Origin: Actinomycetospora sp. TBRC 11914
GTDB taxonomy: Bacteria; Actinomycetota; Actinomycetes; Mycobacteriales; Pseudonocardiaceae
Length of the DNA: 64,000 bases
Assembly (NCBI RefSeq): GCF_012933465.1
Contig: NZ_JABBND010000024.1
Location: 1 to 64,000, forward strand
Direction of reading: 5' to 3'
How positions within the stretch are numbered: the stretch's first letter is position 1; each line of letters starts with the position of its first letter. The notes beneath the pieces are model-generated. The model was not told where the DNA came from and searched no databases. It was given only the letters and a program-made list of their open reading frames with translations. Of this stretch, positions 57,306 through 64,000 are shown piece after piece. The position numbers were made by a program, and so were the translations under genes.

Positions 57306-58852
57306 GGGGCATCGGCGCCGTTGTCGTGTTCTCGATCGTGGCGCTCACGCAGGAGGGCCTGGACCAGGCGGTGAAGGGTCAGCGAGTCGGTGTCGATTCG
57401 GGCGAGGGCGCGGCGACGTAGCTGGCCGGTGAGGTCGGTGAAGGCCAGCGGGTCGCCCGCGACCGCTGCGAGGGGGTCGGGCAGCAGGTCGGTGTGGCCG
57501 GTGAACAGGCTAAAGGGGATGGGTTCTGGCGCCAGATAGGCGCCAATGGTCAGTAGCTGCAGCGCAGCCGGCTCGTCATCGGCCAGGTGGTCGAAGACCA
57601 GCCCCCAGCTCGCGGCGAGCGAGGTTGGGTAGTCGGCGGGCCGGCCGCGGGCGGTGATCTCCCTCGCGCGGGAGTCGAGCAGTCGTAGGTAGTGCTCGGT
57701 GTCCATGCCGCTCTCGGCGAGGTAAGCGCCGGCCTGGGTCAGCGCGAGCGGCAGCCGATCAAGGGCTGCGGCGACGCGTGCTGCCTCGGTGTCGGAGAGC
57801 GCGGGGGCGCGAGCTTGCAGCAGGGTGACCGCCTCACCGCGACCGAGGACGTCGAGGGCGACCGGGTCGGCGATGCCCTCCCAGTTCGGGTTTCGCGAGG
57901 TGATCAAAACGTGGCCTGGCCCGGCCGGTAGGTGCTCGAGCAGGGTGGCGGGGTCTTCGGCGTTGTCGAAGCAGATCAGCCATCGGTCGTGGTCGTGGAA
58001 GAAAGTGTGCAGCCGGGCCACTGCGACCCCGACCGCTTCCGAGGTTCCCGCGAGGCCGATGCTTTGGGCGCATTCGGCCAGGGATGCGGGGATCATCGCG
58101 GGGTCCTCGGAGGGGACCCACCACACCAGGTCATAGTCCTCGCCATGGCAGTGGGCGTATTCGATGGCGAGGGCAGTCTTGCCGACTCCGCCCATGCCGT
58201 GCAGTGCGTGGATCACGCTCACCGCTCGCTCACCCTGCTCCAGCGCGGCGCGCAGCACGGCGAAGACCTCGCTGCGGCCGGTGAAGACCTGGTTGCGTGG
58301 CGGCACCCGCCACACCCGCAGACCAGCCGAGGTCGCGGGGCTGTCGCCGATCGTGACGGTGAGCTTGTGGAGGGCGCGTTCTACCAGTGTCGCCAGCTCG
58401 TCGGGGCTCGTGGCCGTGTCACGCGTGATGCGGGCCTGTCCGACCCGACGGCGGAATGCTTCTTGCTCCCTGGCGTGCTCGACCTCGGCGAAGAGCTCCC
58501 GGTGGCCCTCGGTGGTGTCGAGCAGGAACACCAGCAGTGGTTTACCGGCCCGGTGGGCGGTGTCGAACTCCAACTCGGTATAGGACACGGTCGGGTGGTG
58601 ATCGGGCACGGTCGAGCCGTAGCGGAAGCCGAGCACCCCGAGATAGACATCGGTGGATTCCACCGCCTCCCGGCACACCTGGACCGGCGGGTGCGGCTCA
58701 GCGCTCCAATGCTTCATGTCCACTGGAACGTGACCGGCCGCAATGACAGCGGCCTCGACCTTGTCGATGAACGACGCCCCGGCAGGATGGCGGCGCAGTT
58801 CGCTGGTGTGACTCAGGAACACCCGCAACGGTCGACCCTGGCTACCCCCCAT
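57302..58852 (-). CDS. STAND NTPase: DUF4062 - NB-ARC
   Basis: 516 residues. DUF4062 at about 8-110 (LRVFLSHTSELRRHPAG, VQVCREAVESTDVYLGVLGFRYGS), then NB-ARC: NQVFTGRSEVFAVLRAALEQ, Walker A GMGGVGKT with Lys 225, Walker B WLICFDNAED, GHVLITSRN and LPLALTQAGAYLAESG, ending in a winged helix (LRRRALARIDTDSLTLHRLVQALLRE). Related proteins carry TPRs in the same chain; here they follow as a separate coupled ORF. NB-ARC proteins of this type occur in antiphage and signalling systems. ATG 58852 is used; ATG 58864 is possible. Divergent from the DUF4231 gene, 52 bp away. Confidence 0.88.
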   Translation of the reverse strand: MGGSQGRPLRVFLSHTSELRRHPAGASFIDKVEAAVIAAGHVPVDMKHWSAEPHPPVQVCREAVESTDVYLGVLGFRYGSTVPDHHPTVSYTELEFDTAHRAGKPLLVFLLDTTEGHRELFAEVEHAREQEAFRRRVGQARITRDTATSPDELATLVERALHKLTVTIGDSPATSAGLRVWRVPPRNQVFTGRSEVFAVLRAALEQGERAVSVIHALHGMGGVGKTALAIEYAHCHGEDYDLVWWVPSEDPAMIPASLAECAQSIGLAGTSEAVGVAVARLHTFFHDHDRWLICFDNAEDPATLLEHLPAGPGHVLITSRNPNWEGIADPVALDVLGRGEAVTLLQARAPALSDTEAARVAAALDRLPLALTQAGAYLAESGMDTEHYLRLLDSRAREITARGRPADYPTSLAASWGLVFDHLADDEPAALQLLTIGAYLAPEPIPFSLFTGHTDLLPDPLAAVAGDPLAFTDLTGQLRRRALARIDTDSLTLHRLVQALLRERHDREHDNGADAP

Positions 58853-58904
58853 GGGTCCTAGCATCCCGGAACGTCACGCACAGCAACACCACCGGGGGCG
58901 CAGG

Positions 58905-59435
58905 ATGGAACAGGCCGACACCACGGCATCAGACGAACCCGCTCCATCACCGTCGCGCTCGGAGCCCAGTAGCCCGATGCCATCTGGCGCGGCCGAGTCC
59001 GCTCGCGCTGAGCGACCGGACCCCACGTGGGAGCGGCTGGAGGACCAACTGCGGTGGTACAGCCAGGCCAGTCGTCGCGCGAAGTCCTCCTTCCAGCGGC
59101 TCAAGGTCGCCGAGCTCATCGTGGGCGCCACCGTGCCGGTGGTGGCGGCGCTGCAGGTGCCGGCGGCGATCACCGCGGTCCTCGCGGCGCTGGTGGTGAT
59201 CGCTGAAGGGGTGCAGCAGCTGTTCGGCTGGCAACGCGACTGGCTGGGCTACCGCGGGGTGCTGCAGTCGCTCAAGCGGGAGAAGTTCCTTTTCCTCGCC
59301 CACGCCGGCCCTTACACGGGACCTGACCGGACCGGGGTGCTGGCCGCACGCATCGAGACGCTCATGGCCCAGGAACACAGCTCCTGGACCGAGAACCACG
59401 ACGCCGACTATGACACCGGCACACGCCCCCAGTAG
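58905..59435 (+). CDS. DUF4231 / SLATT-like membrane protein
   Basis: 176 residues. A Pro/Ser-rich N-terminus, an amphipathic stretch TWERLEDQLRWYSQASRRAKSSFQRLK, and two hydrophobic helices at about 69-105 (LIVGATVPVVAAL, AITAVLAALVVIAEGVQQLF). After them come GWQRDWLGYRGVLQSLKREKFLF and the ending AQEHSSWTE. DUF4231 proteins belong to the SLATT superfamily, predicted pore-forming effectors in conflict systems. The neighbouring STAND gene suggests the same here. ATG 58905 has GCGCAGG upstream. Convergent with the second TPR gene. Confidence 0.83.
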   Translation: MEQADTTASDEPAPSPSRSEPSSPMPSGAAESARAERPDPTWERLEDQLRWYSQASRRAKSSFQRLKVAELIVGATVPVVAALQVPAAITAVLAALVVIAEGVQQLFGWQRDWLGYRGVLQSLKREKFLFLAHAGPYTGPDRTGVLAARIETLMAQEHSSWTENHDADYDTGTRPQ

Positions 59436-59462
59436 TCCCACGCCGCGGCCGCAGACCCATGC

Positions 59463-60473
59463 CTACAGCCGCCACGCACCCGCCCGCACGTCGTGTGCCT
59501 CCTGCGCCCGACCAAGGACGTCGAGGTCGAGGGCGAGGTTGTTGGCCGTGCTCAGGGTGTTGGGGTGGTCGTCGCCCAGGACCCGGCGTTTACGGGTGAG
59601 GGTGTCCTCGTTGAGGGTGCGGGCCTGCTCGTAGTCCCCGAGCGCGTGCAGGTCGAGGGCGAGGTTGTTGGCCGTGCTCAGGGTGTTGGGGTGGTCCTCG
59701 CCCAGGACCCGGCGTTTACGGGTGAGGGTGTCCTCGTTGAGGGTGCGGGCCTGCTCGTAGTGCTCGAGCGCGTGCAGGTCGAGGGCGAGGTTGTTGGCCG
59801 AGAGCAGGGTGTTGGGGTGGTCCTCGCCCAGGACCCGGCGGGAGCGGGTGAGGGTGTCCTCGTTGAGGGTGCGGGCCTGCTCGTAGTGCTCGAGCGCGTG
59901 CAGGTCGAGGGCGAGGTTGGCGGCCGAGAGCAGGGTGCTGGGGTGGTCCTCGCCCAGGACCCGGCGGGAGCGGGTGAGGGTGTCCTCGTTGAGGGTGCGG
60001 GCCTGCTCGTAGTCCCCGAGCTCGCGCAGGTCGAGGGCGAGGTTGTTGGCCGAGCTCAGGGTGTCGGGGTGGTCGTCGCCCAGGACCCGGCGGGAGCGGG
60101 TAAGGGTGTCCTCGTCGAGGGTGCGGGCCTGGCCAAAGCGCCCCACCGCGCGCAGGTCGACGGCGAGGTCGTTGGCCGAGGACAGCGTCGTTTGGTGGTC
60201 GGGGCCGAGGCGCGCGAGGTTGCGTTCGTAGGCTTGTTCAAACAGCGGCAGCGCGCGCCACGGGTCACCGCGGGTCTGCAGGTAGTCGCCGCTCTTGGTC
60301 AGCAGCCAGCACGCCTGGTCCTCGTCGGCGTGGCCGTAGGACCCGGCGCTGACCGCGAGGGCATGGGGCAGCAACTGCGCCCACACCGGCCAGGTCTCAG
60401 GGCTGTTCCACGGAACCTCCGGCGCCTCCGCCCGCACCACCAACGCCGCCACCGAACCGAGGTACGTGCCCAC
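59463..60473 (-). CDS. free-standing TPR protein, paralogue of the STAND-coupled TPR protein
   Basis: 336 residues from GTG 60473, starting VGTYLGSVAALVVRAEAPEV, aligned with the first TPR protein and near-identical for about 270 residues at DNA level. Six 42-residue TPR units (last one ends at AQEAHDVRAG). It lacks any ATPase in front: the upstream 160 bp have no P-loop. An in-frame ATG at 60629 would extend it without family similarity. Probably a duplicated sensor module or the remains of a second STAND protein. Confidence 0.75.
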   Translation of the reverse strand: MGTYLGSVAALVVRAEAPEVPWNSPETWPVWAQLLPHALAVSAGSYGHADEDQACWLLTKSGDYLQTRGDPWRALPLFEQAYERNLARLGPDHQTTLSSANDLAVDLRAVGRFGQARTLDEDTLTRSRRVLGDDHPDTLSSANNLALDLRELGDYEQARTLNEDTLTRSRRVLGEDHPSTLLSAANLALDLHALEHYEQARTLNEDTLTRSRRVLGEDHPNTLLSANNLALDLHALEHYEQARTLNEDTLTRKRRVLGEDHPNTLSTANNLALDLHALGDYEQARTLNEDTLTRKRRVLGDDHPNTLSTANNLALDLDVLGRAQEAHDVRAGAWRL

Positions 60474-60642
60474 ACTGGGAGCGTGCCACCGATGCGCTCT
60501 GGGGACACGCGTGCTGCCACTTGCAGCCAACTCGGCGCACGCCCCCGGATTCTTCCGACCGTGGACGAAGCCCAACCTGTGGAGACGGACACCACCGGAC
60601 CGCGTCGGAAGCTCGCGAGCCAGTCGCAAGACGAAGGCTGCC

Positions 60643-60668
60643 CAGGCCGTCGTCAGGCCGTCGAAGGT
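60643..60668. repeat. Right copy of the 26-bp repeat flanking the att core
   Basis: Matches 47159-47184 in 25 of 26 positions, 98 bp left of the attR core. In the circular form the two copies would flank the att core on both sides. Confidence 0.6.
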
Positions 60669-60766
60669 CGGAGAGCGCCCAGCGGAGCTGAGAAGTGTCG
60701 AGCAGCTTCGGCCCAGGTCGGAGCAGGTCCTGTCGCGGTAACCGCAGGTCGCCGACGACCCGCGAC

Positions 60767-60812
60767 AGATCTACGACATCTTCGAGGGCACCGAGCAGAT
60801 CCAGCAGCTCGT
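60767..60812. other. attR core
   Basis: Identical to 46962-47007 over 46 bp; the direct repeat left by site-specific integration. Confidence 0.85.
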
Positions 60813-60849
60813 GATCGCCCGCTCGATCTCGGGGCGCCACATCGCCTGA
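60767..60849 (+). pseudogene. Displaced 3' end of the acyl-CoA dehydrogenase
   Basis: Encodes IYDIFEGTEQIQQLVIARSI then SGRHIA and a TGA, with no start codon. It is the host gene end pushed 13.8 kb to the right by integration; the intact gene at 45833-47044 uses the element's own copy. The host terminator follows at 60883-60928. Confidence 0.85.
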
Positions 60850-60882
60850 GAGCCCGGTCCTCGGCGACGCTCCCCGCGGAGC

Positions 60883-60928
60883 GGACGGCCCGTTCGTGCG
60901 CCCCGTCGGCGCCGCGAGCGGGCCGTCC
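60883..60928 (+). terminator. Original host terminator after the displaced gene end
   Basis: Arms GGACGGCCCG and its complement with a 26-base loop that contains a GGCGCC stem. Between the gene relic and the convergent cupin gene. Confidence 0.65.
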
Positions 60929-60946
60929 GTGTGTCGGCCGCCGGGG

Positions 60947-61438
60947 TCAGTGCGTCGGCGGCGGGCCGAGGATCTCGATCTGGTGGCGCGCGGCGGCGTG
61001 GCCGAGACGCTCGACGTCGACGGGGCCCGGCACCGGCAGCTCACGGCGGCGGGCCGGCTCCCCGACCTCGGCGGCGAAGTCCTCGAAGCCGCCGGGCGTG
61101 GTGATCTGCAGGGCCCGCAGCGGTTCGTCGACGCCGACGAGGAACGTGTGCGGCAGGCCGGCGGGCAGCAGGACGAAGTCCCCCGGCCCGGCCTCGAACG
61201 TCTCCCCGTCGCCGGTGAACCGGGCGGAGCCCGCGAGGACGTAGAAGGCCTCGTCCTCCTCGAGGTGCCGGTGCAGCGGCGGGGCGAAGCCCGCCGGGTG
61301 GGCGATCTCGACCACGGTCAGCCGGCCGCGGGTCTCGGCGCCGCCCGCCTTGACCGTCGCCAGGGTGCCGAGGAACCACAGGGCCTCGCCCTCGTCGGGG
61401 CGCCGGCGGTAGGGCCGGAGGGAATCGCTGACGGACAC
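60947..61438 (-). CDS. cupin-domain protein
   Basis: 163 residues. Cupin motif 1: HPAGFAPPLHRHLEEDEAFYVLAG, with the metal-binding His-x-His and Glu. Cupin motif 2: GDFVLLPAGLPHTFLVG. The pattern fits quercetin-dioxygenase-like single-cupin proteins; reaction unknown. GTG 61438 is chosen because the upstream part is Arg/Gly-rich. First host gene after the element, convergent to the acyl-CoA dehydrogenase relic. Confidence 0.88.
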   Translation of the reverse strand: MSVSDSLRPYRRRPDEGEALWFLGTLATVKAGGAETRGRLTVVEIAHPAGFAPPLHRHLEEDEAFYVLAGSARFTGDGETFEAGPGDFVLLPAGLPHTFLVGVDEPLRALQITTPGGFEDFAAEVGEPARRRELPVPGPVDVERLGHAAARHQIEILGPPPTH

Positions 61439-61586
61439 GCGCGGACCTCTCGATCGACGCCCGCCCTCGGGCGGGACGACGGAACGGGCGGGGGACATCA
61501 CCTGGAGTGAGGACAGTAGCGGATCATTCTCCAGTAATCACCCTGGTGGCCCTGGTTCTCTGACTCTCGGTGACCACACTAGGGAC

Positions 61587-62297
61587 ATGGTCGTCATGAT
61601 GGTGCTCGCCGTCGTCATCATCGGCGTCACCGTGGCCGTCCGGTATCGACGACGTCGTCGGCGGGCAGCGGCGCTCGGGGCCTGGGCCGCGCGCGAAGGC
61701 TGGACGTTCACCAGCACCGACCCCTCCGTCCGCACCATCCCGTGCGGTCCCGCCGAGCACCGGGCGACCGAGCGCCACGTCCTGCGCGGGACCGCCCGCG
61801 ACGGCCGGCCGGCGGTCGCCTTCGACGCCTCGTACGTCGTCCGGCAGGTGGGCTCGGCGGGTTCCGCGGGCGACGACGGCGACGGGTCGACCGGCGGCCC
61901 GACGACCGTCGCGCAGGCGGTGGTCGCGACGACCGTCGCGCCCTCGGTCCCCGGCGGGCACCCGATGGTCCAGGTGTCGCCGTACCGGGGTGTCCGCTTC
62001 CTGCGCCGGCTCGGGCGTGACCGCCGGGCCGTCGTGACGGGGCTCCCGGACTTCGACGACCACTTCGACCTGCTCACCGACCACCCGGTCGCGGCCGCGG
62101 CCACCGTCGGGCCCGAGGTGCTCGCGTGGCTCGTCGCCGACCCGCGCATGCGCACGACGTCGTTCCGGCTCCAGGGGGACACCCTCGCGGTGTGGCGTGG
62201 TGGGGAGCTGACCCCGGATCTCCTCGGACACCTGCTGGACCTGGCGACGGAGCTGCGCACCCGGCTCGGGCAGGACGGGCACCGCGTGGTCGCGTGA
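61587..62297 (+). CDS. membrane-anchored protein of unknown function
   Basis: 236 residues. One N-terminal membrane helix (VVMMVLAVVIIGVTVAV) and RYRRRRRR as the inner anchor, then a soluble domain with AWAAREGWTFTSTD, VLRGTARDGRPAVAFDASY, VTGLPDFDDHFDL and SFRLQGDTLAVWRGG. This topology matches other DUF3137-like or unnamed actinobacterial proteins, but I do not recognise the family. ATG 61587. Confidence 0.7.
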   Translation: MVVMMVLAVVIIGVTVAVRYRRRRRRAAALGAWAAREGWTFTSTDPSVRTIPCGPAEHRATERHVLRGTARDGRPAVAFDASYVVRQVGSAGSAGDDGDGSTGGPTTVAQAVVATTVAPSVPGGHPMVQVSPYRGVRFLRRLGRDRRAVVTGLPDFDDHFDLLTDHPVAAAATVGPEVLAWLVADPRMRTTSFRLQGDTLAVWRGGELTPDLLGHLLDLATELRTRLGQDGHRVVA

Positions 62298-62448
62298 CCG
62301 TCGAGCGGACTCCCACGGCCCCCGCCGCAGCCCTGGAGGTCCGCTCGTGCGGACGGGTCCCGCGAGCGGCGTCACCGACCTCTGGTGCGGCCCCGGCGGG
62401 GCGCAGGACACTGGGTCCCCTGCGACCGACGGCCCCCAGGAGGCACAC

Positions 62449-62811
62449 GTGACGGCGACGACCGGGATGCAGAAGGCCCACCTCGGGTCCGCGGCGGCGG
62501 ACACCCACGGCGCGATCTCGAAGCGGACGGTCGAGCTCGACGGCGTCAGCGTCACGGAGGTGACGTTCGGCGTGGGCGCGCGGTGGTCGAAGGACCTCAA
62601 GCCCGACGTCGGCACCGAGTCCTGCGAGCTGCCCCACGTGGCGCTGGTGCTGTCCGGCACGCTGCACGTGGTGATGGACGACGGGAGCGAGGACGAGTTC
62701 GGCCCGCACGACGTGATGCTCCTCCCGCCCGGCCACGACGCCTGGTCGGTCGGTGACGAGCCCTGCACCTTCGTCGAGTTCTCCCGCGGGAACGATCTCT
62801 ACCTGACCTGA
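62449..62811 (+). CDS. cupin-domain protein
   Basis: 120 residues. VTEVTFGVGARWSKDLKPDVGTESCELPHVALVLSGTLHVVMDDGSEDEF and VMLLPPGHDAWSVGDEPC form a small cupin barrel. The metal-binding His are fewer than usual (one in LPHVAL, one in GHDAW). Role unknown. GTG 62449 has CCAGGAGG upstream, which fixes the start. Confidence 0.82.
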   Translation: MTATTGMQKAHLGSAAADTHGAISKRTVELDGVSVTEVTFGVGARWSKDLKPDVGTESCELPHVALVLSGTLHVVMDDGSEDEFGPHDVMLLPPGHDAWSVGDEPCTFVEFSRGNDLYLT

Positions 62812-62917
62812 GGTCGCGGGAGGGGGGACCGACGACGACGCCACCCCCGCCCGGGGGGATTGCCGGACAGTGACGCCGGGCACACGACCCCCGCACGCCC
62901 GACCCGCGGAGGACCGC

Positions 62918-64000
62918 ATGGCCGTCGACACCCCGATCCCCGCCGACCCGTCGGGGACGCCCCACCAGCTCACCGAGGCGCTCGGCACGGACTTCTTCTC
63001 GGTCCGCGACCAGTTCACCGCGCAGCAGTGGGACACGTTCACCGCGATGCGGCGCTTCGTCGACCACGAGGTGATCCCCGCGGCGGCCGCGGCGTGGGAC
63101 GCCGCCGAGATGTCGTGGGACGTCATCCACGGCCTGCCCCGCCTCGGCGTCGTGGGCGACGACATCACCGGCTACGGCTGCCCCGGCCTCGACCCGCTGA
63201 CCCACGGGCTCGTGGCCATGGAGCTGGCGCGCGGTGACGGCAGCCTCGCGACGTTCCACGCCGTGCAGTCGGGCCTGGCGATGAAGGCGATCGCCATGCT
63301 GGGCTCGGAGGAGCAGAAGCAGGAGTTCCTGCCGGCCATGGCCCGCCTCGACCTCATCGGCGCCTTCGGGCTCACCGAGCCCGAGCACGGGTCCGACTCG
63401 GTGTCGCTGTCGACCACCGCCCGGCGCGACGGCGACGACTGGGTCATCGACGGCCGCAAGCGCTGGATCGGCAACGGGAGCATCGCCGGCCGCACCGTGG
63501 TCTGGGCCCGCGACACCGAGACCCAGGCGGTCAAGGGCTTCCTCGTCGACACCTCCACGCCGGGGTACGAGGGCACCGTCATCCCCCGCAAGGGATCCAT
63601 GCGCTCGGTCTGGCAGGCGGACATCGTGCTCGACGGCGTGCGCGTGCCCGACCGTGACCGGCTGCCGGGCGGCGAGTCGTTCAAGGACACCGGTCGCGTG
63701 CTCGCCACCACCCGCGGCACCTGCGCCTGGATGGCGCTCGGACACGCGACCGCGGCCTACGACGCCGCCCTGCGCTACGCGCTGGAGCGCACGCAGTTCG
63801 GCCGGCCACTGGCCTCGTTCCAGATCGTGCAGGAGCGCCTGGTCAAGATGCTCGCCGAGCTCACGGGGATGCAGCTCTACTGCATGCAGATCGCGCGGCT
63901 GGCCGAGCAGGGGGACCTGGCCCCGACCATCGCCGGGCTGGCCAAGATGAACAACACCCGCAAGGCCCGCTGGGTGATCGCCGAGGCCCGCGACCTGCTG
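62918..64000 (+). CDS. acyl-CoA dehydrogenase (glutaryl-CoA dehydrogenase-like), partial
   Basis: 361 residues read to the window edge with no stop. Opens MAVDTPIPADPSGTPHQLTE; TFHAVQSGLAMKAIAMLGSEEQKQEFLPAMARL, GAFGLTEPEHGSDSVSLSTTA, GRKRWIGNGSIAGRTVVWARD and RTQFGRPLASFQIVQERLVKM place it in the acyl-CoA dehydrogenase family near glutaryl-CoA dehydrogenases. The catalytic C-terminal region is missing from the window. ATG 62918 has GCGGAGGAC upstream. Confidence 0.93.
   Translation, partial: MAVDTPIPADPSGTPHQLTEALGTDFFSVRDQFTAQQWDTFTAMRRFVDHEVIPAAAAAWDAAEMSWDVIHGLPRLGVVGDDITGYGCPGLDPLTHGLVAMELARGDGSLATFHAVQSGLAMKAIAMLGSEEQKQEFLPAMARLDLIGAFGLTEPEHGSDSVSLSTTARRDGDDWVIDGRKRWIGNGSIAGRTVVWARDTETQAVKGFLVDTSTPGYEGTVIPRKGSMRSVWQADIVLDGVRVPDRDRLPGGESFKDTGRVLATTRGTCAWMALGHATAAYDAALRYALERTQFGRPLASFQIVQERLVKMLAELTGMQLYCMQIARLAEQGDLAPTIAGLAKMNNTRKARWVIAEARDLL

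Larger units (their letters stand above)
46962..60812. mobile_element. AICE (pSAM2-type integrative and conjugative element)
   Basis: About 13.8 kb bounded by a 46-bp perfect direct repeat (46962-47007 and 60767-60812) inside the end of an acyl-CoA dehydrogenase gene. It encodes the AICE set: tyrosine integrase, excisionase, HUH replication initiator, FtsK/TraB-type single-protein DNA translocase, Pra-like activator, a WhiB-like protein, an XRE regulator and a Pif-like Nudix protein. Core genes overlap by 1-4 nt. The right third is cargo with STAND, TPR and DUF4231 genes. All mobility genes look intact, so the element may be functional. Confidence 0.92.

Noticed and set aside
56380-60130. CRISPR-like or satellite interpretation of the 126-bp repeats
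   Set aside because: The repeats are in frame and encode canonical 42-residue TPR units.
60474-60760. Remains of a second STAND ATPase gene upstream of the free TPR protein
   Set aside because: No P-loop or NB-ARC motif visible in any frame; similarity to the first locus stops near 60465.

Overview
The window is very GC-rich, strongly biased to G/C at third codon positions, rich in GTG starts and shows actinobacterial gene order. The left 21 kb follows the order known from Mycobacterium tuberculosis Rv0037c-Rv0058: MFS transporter, UPF0301/AlgH protein, leuS, ino1, PadR regulator, DUF5318 protein, ponA1, mannosyltransferase-like membrane protein, rpsF-ssb-rpsR-rplI, dnaB. I infer a mycolate-less relative such as the Pseudonocardiaceae (Pseudonocardia or Actinomycetospora); the genus is a guess from protein style only.

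Layout. 1-8.3 kb: Asp-rich repeat protein, MFS exporter, AlgH-like protein, DUF427 protein, SdpI-like membrane protein, leuS, and an AbiEi/DUF559-like gene bracketed by two inverted pairs of a 49-bp palindromic repeat. 8.3-20.5 kb: inositol-1-phosphate synthase with its PadR neighbour, class A PBP, ribosomal/SSB operon with a probable S6:S18 leader RNA motif, and dnaB. 20.6-31 kb: Nudix and methyltransferase pair, ECF sigma factor with a SnoaL-like tail, three MFS transporters, cutA, an aldo/keto reductase and a long SDR/DUF2867-type protein. 31-47 kb: DoxX, a sugar-lactone-oxidase-like flavoprotein, a FUSC exporter, a FadE5-like acyl-CoA dehydrogenase, an E. coli-type argG, a DUF1206/VanW/GroES-like operon, a STAND/ORC-like ATPase, a TetR regulator, an SCP2 protein and a second acyl-CoA dehydrogenase.

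46.96-60.81 kb is an integrated actinomycete integrative and conjugative element (AICE) of pSAM2 type: tyrosine integrase, excisionase, HUH replication initiator, FtsK/TraB translocase, a small Cys protein, a WhiB-like protein, a Pra-like activator, an XRE regulator and a Nudix protein resembling the pSAM2 immunity factor Pif. The core genes overlap by 1-4 nt and form one operon read leftwards. The target is not a tRNA: the last 83 bp of the acyl-CoA dehydrogenase gene recur at the right end, with a 46-bp identical core. The right part of the element carries cargo that looks like a defence or signalling module: a DUF4062-NB-ARC STAND ATPase, a translationally coupled TPR protein, a divergent DUF4231/SLATT-like two-helix membrane protein, and a second free-standing TPR copy.

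60.85-64 kb returns to chromosome: two cupin proteins, a membrane-anchored protein and the start of a glutaryl-CoA-dehydrogenase-like gene that runs off the window. Several families of short palindromic repeats occupy intergenic spaces; some carry the stop codons of the neighbouring genes.
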